Part shown: positions 10,733-13,430 of the stretch, piece by piece
How positions within the stretch are numbered: position 1 is the first letter of the stretch
Layout: each line of letters starts with the position of its first letter
Assembly: GCF_020709055.1 (NCBI RefSeq)
Contig: NZ_JAJFCK010000052.1
Span: 1 to 13,430 of the forward strand
DNA length: 13,430 nt
Origin: Ruminococcus callidus
GTDB lineage: Bacteria; Bacillota; Clostridia; Oscillospirales; Ruminococcaceae
Reading direction: 5' to 3'
Notes under the pieces: model-generated
What the model was told of the DNA's origin: nothing
The model's database searches: none
What the model saw: only the letters and a program-made list of their open reading frames with translations
Program-made: the position numbers and the translations under genes

Positions 10733-11623
10733 ATGAATCTGTTGAAAAAAGTAACCGCAGCGCTCTCTGCTGTGGTAATGGCAGCCGGTGCTGTCAGCGC
10801 TATCCCGACTTGTGCGATTGGGATAAGTCCAGATAAAAACGGCAAACAGTCCGCATTTGAGTACGAGCTGGAAACCTATCGCCTGTCTGATACCAGAATT
10901 GGTGTGCGAATTGCAACCATAAATAATCCTGGAGTATTGAAATTTGGACTCGTTCTTAAGTATGATGCAGACTGTACTTTAATGGATTTAGAGCAGAATC
11001 TTCCGGACTTCTTGGTTTCTATTCAGAATGACACTAATAAGCACCAGATTATTGTGCCTATGCTAAGCGTAAACTCTGATCGTGACGGCACCTGCATAGA
11101 TAATCTTAACGACTTTTCGTGCTATTTCGAATTCAGCGTTCCCAGTTCTTCTGCATATCCTCTGCAATTTTCGTCTTGCGTTTACAAATACGATTCTTTG
11201 AACGAGGGTATCAGCTTTGACTTCGATAGCACCAAGGACTCTCGTCCGAGAGATACTTCTGTAGGTGTAAAGTTAAAGGATGTTCCTTATCGAATCGGCG
11301 ATGTAGACGAAGATAACAAGATCACCATGGATGATGGATTTAGCATTCTGCAAATGGCTAAGTATGGTAACAATCTTCTCACCGTGGATGACCTGAATGA
11401 GTATCTTTTTAAGCACTCTATTTACAAAGGCACCCGCACATGGAATGACATGTTCCCCAAACTGACCTATGCAGAGTGCGCTGATGCCAATCAGGATGGT
11501 TATATCAAGGAAGAGGATTCCGATGAGGTTATGGAATACTATTCTCAGGCAGCCGCTTCGAATATCACCATGTCTACGCTGGTAAATACTATTGGATATA
11601 AGACGGTAACTTACGAATATTAA
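10733..11623 (+). CDS. Secreted protein with possible cohesin-like domain and C-terminal dockerin
   Basis: This 296-aa protein has a signal peptide (about 1-23 or 1-28), a beta-rich region (about 41-168) and a dockerin (about 188-275). The dockerin loops are canonical: D190-x-D192-x-D194 to D201 and D251-x-N253-x-D255 to D262, each followed by a helix (DGFSILQMAKY, DSDEVMEYYSQAA). The beta-rich region has the size and some patterns of a cohesin (VLKFGLVLKYDADC, then a later SCYFEFSVP strand), but this match is by eye and weak. If correct, the protein would resemble single-cohesin adaptor scaffoldins such as ScaC of Ruminococcus flavefaciens. The start is ATG 10733, after GGAGG; an earlier in-frame ATG at 10718 overlaps that site. 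Codon use is more AT-rich than the neighbours, with TTA and CTA leucines. It lacks the CY[FY]F tail of the flanking paralogs. Confidence 0.8.
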   Translation: MNLLKKVTAALSAVVMAAGAVSAIPTCAIGISPDKNGKQSAFEYELETYRLSDTRIGVRIATINNPGVLKFGLVLKYDADCTLMDLEQNLPDFLVSIQNDTNKHQIIVPMLSVNSDRDGTCIDNLNDFSCYFEFSVPSSSAYPLQFSSCVYKYDSLNEGISFDFDSTKDSRPRDTSVGVKLKDVPYRIGDVDEDNKITMDDGFSILQMAKYGNNLLTVDDLNEYLFKHSIYKGTRTWNDMFPKLTYAECADANQDGYIKEEDSDEVMEYYSQAAASNITMSTLVNTIGYKTVTYEY

Positions 11624-11640
11624 TTTTTCCAAAAAATCGC

Positions 11641-11669
11641 TTGACAAATTCTGCATCTCATGCTATAAT
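11641..11669 (+). promoter_or_regulatory. Promoter of the 193-aa secreted protein gene
   Basis: TTGACA (11641-11646), a 17-nt spacer and TATAAT (11664-11669), with TGC before the -10 box: perfect consensus. It begins only 18 bp after the previous stop codon, and no hairpin terminator is visible between them, so read-through from the 10733 gene is possible. Confidence 0.85.
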
Positions 11670-11745
11670 GAAAACGAAGAAAAAAGAAAGTTTTCTTGAT
11701 CTTCAGAAAAAGAAAGAATGACTTTTTTGAGAAAGGATGATTTTT

Positions 11746-12327
11746 ATGAAAAAGACACTCGCATTTTTGACGGCATCTATCATGGCGCTGGGCTCGCTGC
11801 CGTTCCTCTCCGTTGGTGCGGAAAGTTTTGCACCGGGCGATGTGGATATGGACGGCGTAATCACCGGGCATGATACCGCCTTGGTTTCCCGCCATCTGGC
11901 ACGTGGCGATAACAGTCTTTCCAGAAAGCAGCTGGAACTGGCTGACTACAATGGGGATGGCGTAGTCGATCAGGCAGATGTAGAAGCAATCCACGAGAAC
12001 GAGGTTTGGGAACTCGGCGATGTGGATATGAGCGGCGAACTTCGGATGGATGATGCACAGGCAATCTTTCAGGAGTTTTCCTATGCTTCTGCCGGAAGAA
12101 ACCCCATTCCTGATGCACTCACCGATGTACAGAAGAATCTCGCCGACATGTCTGGAAAATACACCGTTGCTACAGAAGCAACTCTGGACGAATCTTTTGA
12201 TTGTCTTGTCGTTTATTCGTTGCGGGCAGCTAGTCGTTTCGATGAGGTATTTCCTGTTGTTGACGGACAGAAGTGCTATTTCTTCGACAATCCCTACGAA
12301 AACGATCTCGAAATAATCGTCAAGTAA
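11746..12327 (+). CDS. Secreted tandem dockerin-like protein, single-gene unit
   Basis: This 193-aa protein belongs to the same family as the 8564-9831 genes but to a second subgroup. It has a signal peptide (1-25, ending VGA-E), loops D32-D43 (DVDMDGVITGHD), D67-D78 (DYNGDGVVDQAD) and D92-x-D94 to D103 (Ser in position five), the conserved VQKNLADMSG segment (128-137), and an eroded fourth loop. The C-terminal motif is DGQKCYFFDNPYE with Cys177, followed by a short hydrophobic end not seen in its neighbour. Ribosome site GAAAGGA and ATG at 11746; an in-frame ATG at 11737 overlaps that site and is rejected. It has its own promoter and terminator, unlike the first three paralogs. Confidence 0.85.
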   Translation: MKKTLAFLTASIMALGSLPFLSVGAESFAPGDVDMDGVITGHDTALVSRHLARGDNSLSRKQLELADYNGDGVVDQADVEAIHENEVWELGDVDMSGELRMDDAQAIFQEFSYASAGRNPIPDALTDVQKNLADMSGKYTVATEATLDESFDCLVVYSLRAASRFDEVFPVVDGQKCYFFDNPYENDLEIIVK

Positions 12328-12364
12328 CTTCTCTTCGATTCCTTTTAAAACACAACATAACCAG

Positions 12365-12400
12365 CGTGCGTCTTGTCTTCGGATGGGGCGCACGTTTTTT
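12365..12400 (+). terminator. Terminator after the 193-aa gene
   Basis: CGTGCG (12365-12370) pairs with CGCACG (12389-12394), extended by two more pairs, and a small inner TC-TTCG-GA hairpin may form in the loop. TTTTTT follows (12395-12400). Confidence 0.85.
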
Positions 12401-12456
12401 GTGAAGTTCCACAAAAAATTTTTCCGAAATTTTCTCCCATTTTTTTGCAATCCCTA

Positions 12457-12515
12457 TTGACAGCGGATTTTCCATGTGCTATAATGAACATAGGATATGA
12501 GATTCTTGTATCCTA
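12457..12515 (+). promoter_or_regulatory. Promoter of the 191-aa gene, with inverted repeat at the start site
   Basis: TTGACA (12457-12462), a 17-nt spacer and TATAAT (12480-12485), with TGC before the -10 box. A perfect 7-bp inverted repeat, TAGGATA (12491-12497) and TATCCTA (12509-12515), begins at the expected start site. It could be an operator or a 5' mRNA hairpin. Its AGGATA/TATCCT core also occurs around the -35 box at 8470-8490. Confidence 0.85.
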
Positions 12516-12560
12516 CGTAGCCTTTTTAAGAAAGAACTAAAACAAGAAAGGATGATTTTT

Positions 12561-13136
12561 ATGAAAAAGGCACTTGCATTTTTGACGGCATCTATCATGG
12601 CGCTGGGCTCGCTGCCGTTCCTCTCCGCTGGTGCGGAAGACGCTTTTGCACCGGGCGATGTGGACATGGACGGCGTGCTCACCGGACATGATGCTGCACT
12701 GGTTTCCCGCCACCTGGCATATGGTGACAACAATCTCTCGGAAGAACAGCTGAAGCTGGCAGACTACAATGGGGATGGCGTAGTCGATCAGACAGACGTA
12801 GAAGCAATCCACGAGAACGAGGTTTGGAAGCTCAGCGATGTCGATATGGATAACGATATTGATCTGGATGATGCAATGGCAATTCTGCAGGAGTATTCCT
12901 ATGCCGTAGTAGGAAGAATAGCAGGAAACCTCCCTCCTGAGAATGCGTTCACTGATGTGCAGAAAAACCTCGCCGATGTCGGAGGAATTCATGCAACTCC
13001 TACAGAACCGACCATGGATCAGGCGATCGTTTGCCAGAGAGTTTTCACGATGGAGTCAGCCGGGTACTGTTATGCAGAAATATATCCTGTTGTTGACGGG
13101 CAGCCGTGCTATTTCTTCTATAACCCTTACGAATAA
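12561..13136 (+). CDS. Secreted tandem dockerin-like protein, duplicated unit
   Basis: A 191-aa close paralog of the 11746 gene. It has a signal peptide (1-25), loops D33-D44, D68-D79 and D93-x-D95-x-D97 to D104 (DVDMDNDIDLDD), the conserved VQKNLADVGG (133-142), an eroded fourth loop and the C-terminal motif DGQPCYFFYNPYE, ending the protein, with Cys183. Cys158 and Cys170 are extra. ATG at 12561 follows GAAAGGA; the in-frame ATG at 12552 overlaps that site. Its promoter, leader and first 50 bases are repeated 820 bp downstream, so this gene or its neighbour arose by very recent tandem duplication. Confidence 0.85.
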   Translation: MKKALAFLTASIMALGSLPFLSAGAEDAFAPGDVDMDGVLTGHDAALVSRHLAYGDNNLSEEQLKLADYNGDGVVDQTDVEAIHENEVWKLSDVDMDNDIDLDDAMAILQEYSYAVVGRIAGNLPPENAFTDVQKNLADVGGIHATPTEPTMDQAIVCQRVFTMESAGYCYAEIYPVVDGQPCYFFYNPYE

Positions 13137-13184
13137 ATCATTCCGTCACGCCATCTGATTCCTTTCAAAACACAACATAACCAG

Positions 13185-13220
13185 CGTGCGTCTTGTCTTC
13201 GGATGGGGCGCACGTTTTTT
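13185..13220 (+). terminator. Terminator after the 191-aa gene
   Basis: Identical to the hairpin and T-tract at 12365-12400, 820 bp downstream. It lies about 48 bp after the stop codon. Confidence 0.85.
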
Positions 13221-13276
13221 GTGAAGTTCCACAAAAAAATTTTCCGAAATTTTCTCCCATTTTTTTGCAATCCCTA

Positions 13277-13335
13277 TTGACAGCGGATTTTCCATGTGCT
13301 ATAATGAACATAGGATATGAGATTCTTGTATCCTA
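13277..13335 (+). promoter_or_regulatory. Promoter of the truncated last gene, with start-site inverted repeat
   Basis: Exact copy of the promoter at 12457-12515: TTGACA (13277-13282), a 17-nt spacer, TATAAT (13300-13305), and TAGGATA (13311-13317) with TATCCTA (13329-13335). Confidence 0.85.
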
Positions 13336-13380
13336 CGTAGCCTTTTTAAGAAAGAACTAAAACAAGAAAGGATGATTTTT

Positions 13381-13430
13381 ATGAAAAAGGCACTTGCATT
13401 TTTGACGGCATCTATCATGGCGCTGGGCTC
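13381..13430 (+). CDS. Start of another secreted dockerin-family gene (truncated by window edge)
   Basis: Only 16 codons are visible, MKKALAFLTASIMALG, identical to the start of the 12561 gene, after the same GAAAGGA ribosome site. This is a signal peptide N-terminus. By position in the tandem repeat it should encode a further paralog, so the array continues to the right. Confidence 0.75.
   Translation, partial: MKKALAFLTASIMALG

Larger units (their letters stand above)
12337..12610 (+). repeat. Left copy of an 820-bp-spaced direct repeat
   Basis: This stretch recurs at 13157-13430 with constant 820-bp offset and only two mismatches seen (12346 and 12419). It covers the terminator, promoter, leader and first codons of a secreted-protein gene, so the repeat unit equals one gene unit. 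The copy on the right runs out of the window. Confidence 0.95.
13157..13430 (+). repeat. Right copy of the 820-bp-spaced direct repeat, cut by the window edge
   Basis: Matches 12337-12610 at all but two positions and is still matching at the last base of the window, so the true repeat is longer. It carries the same terminator, promoter, leader hairpin and signal-peptide start. Confidence 0.95.

Noticed and set aside
12552..12560. Earlier ATGs at 10718, 11737 and 12552 as gene starts
   Set aside because: Each overlaps the ribosome binding site of the downstream ATG, which begins a normal signal peptide with MKK or MNLLKK.
12337..13430. Repeats as CRISPR or transposon ends
   Set aside because: The repeat is one whole gene unit in direct orientation, with no short regular spacers, transposase or terminal inverted repeats.

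Overview
The window comes from a Gram-positive member of the Clostridia, most likely a Ruminococcus-type gut or rumen bacterium. The case rests on Firmicutes-type RpoB and RpoC, purine-rich Shine-Dalgarno sites, and a series of small secreted proteins built from dockerin-like calcium-binding modules. No rRNA, tRNA, CRISPR array, transposase or phage gene was seen.

Left part (about 90-8266, minus strand): one transcription unit, rpoB then rpoC then a small membrane protein. It starts at a perfect consensus promoter (TTGACA-N17-TATAAT) about 157 nt upstream of rpoB and ends at a strong hairpin terminator near 143-190. The usual ribosomal protein neighbours (rplJ/rplL before rpoB, rpsL/rpsG after rpoC) are absent from the window.

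Middle (8110-8563): a 454-bp divergent intergenic region dense in signals. The rpoB promoter fires left. A second strong promoter 50 bp away fires right, straight across it, and its transcript should stop after about 80 nt at a hairpin whose loop carries the rpoB -35 box. A third consensus promoter, with its -35 box inside a perfect inverted repeat, starts the secreted-protein operon.

Right part (8564-13430, plus strand): six complete genes and one cut by the window edge, all encoding secreted proteins. Three paralogs (8564, 9199, 9831) form a tight operon. A single 296-aa protein (10733) joins a possible cohesin-like beta domain to a clear dockerin. Two further paralogs (11746, 12561) and a truncated third (13381) each follow their own consensus extended -10 promoter, and the last two units are copies in a very recent 820-bp tandem duplication. 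The five complete short paralogs share one plan: signal peptide, a canonical dockerin pair of calcium loops, a second dockerin-like module with an eroded fourth loop, and a C-terminal CY[FY]F motif with a conserved cysteine. None carries a recognisable enzyme, sugar-binding or anchoring domain. The array therefore looks like an expanding family of dockerin-only extracellular proteins, possibly tied to a cellulosome-like assembly. That functional link is inference.
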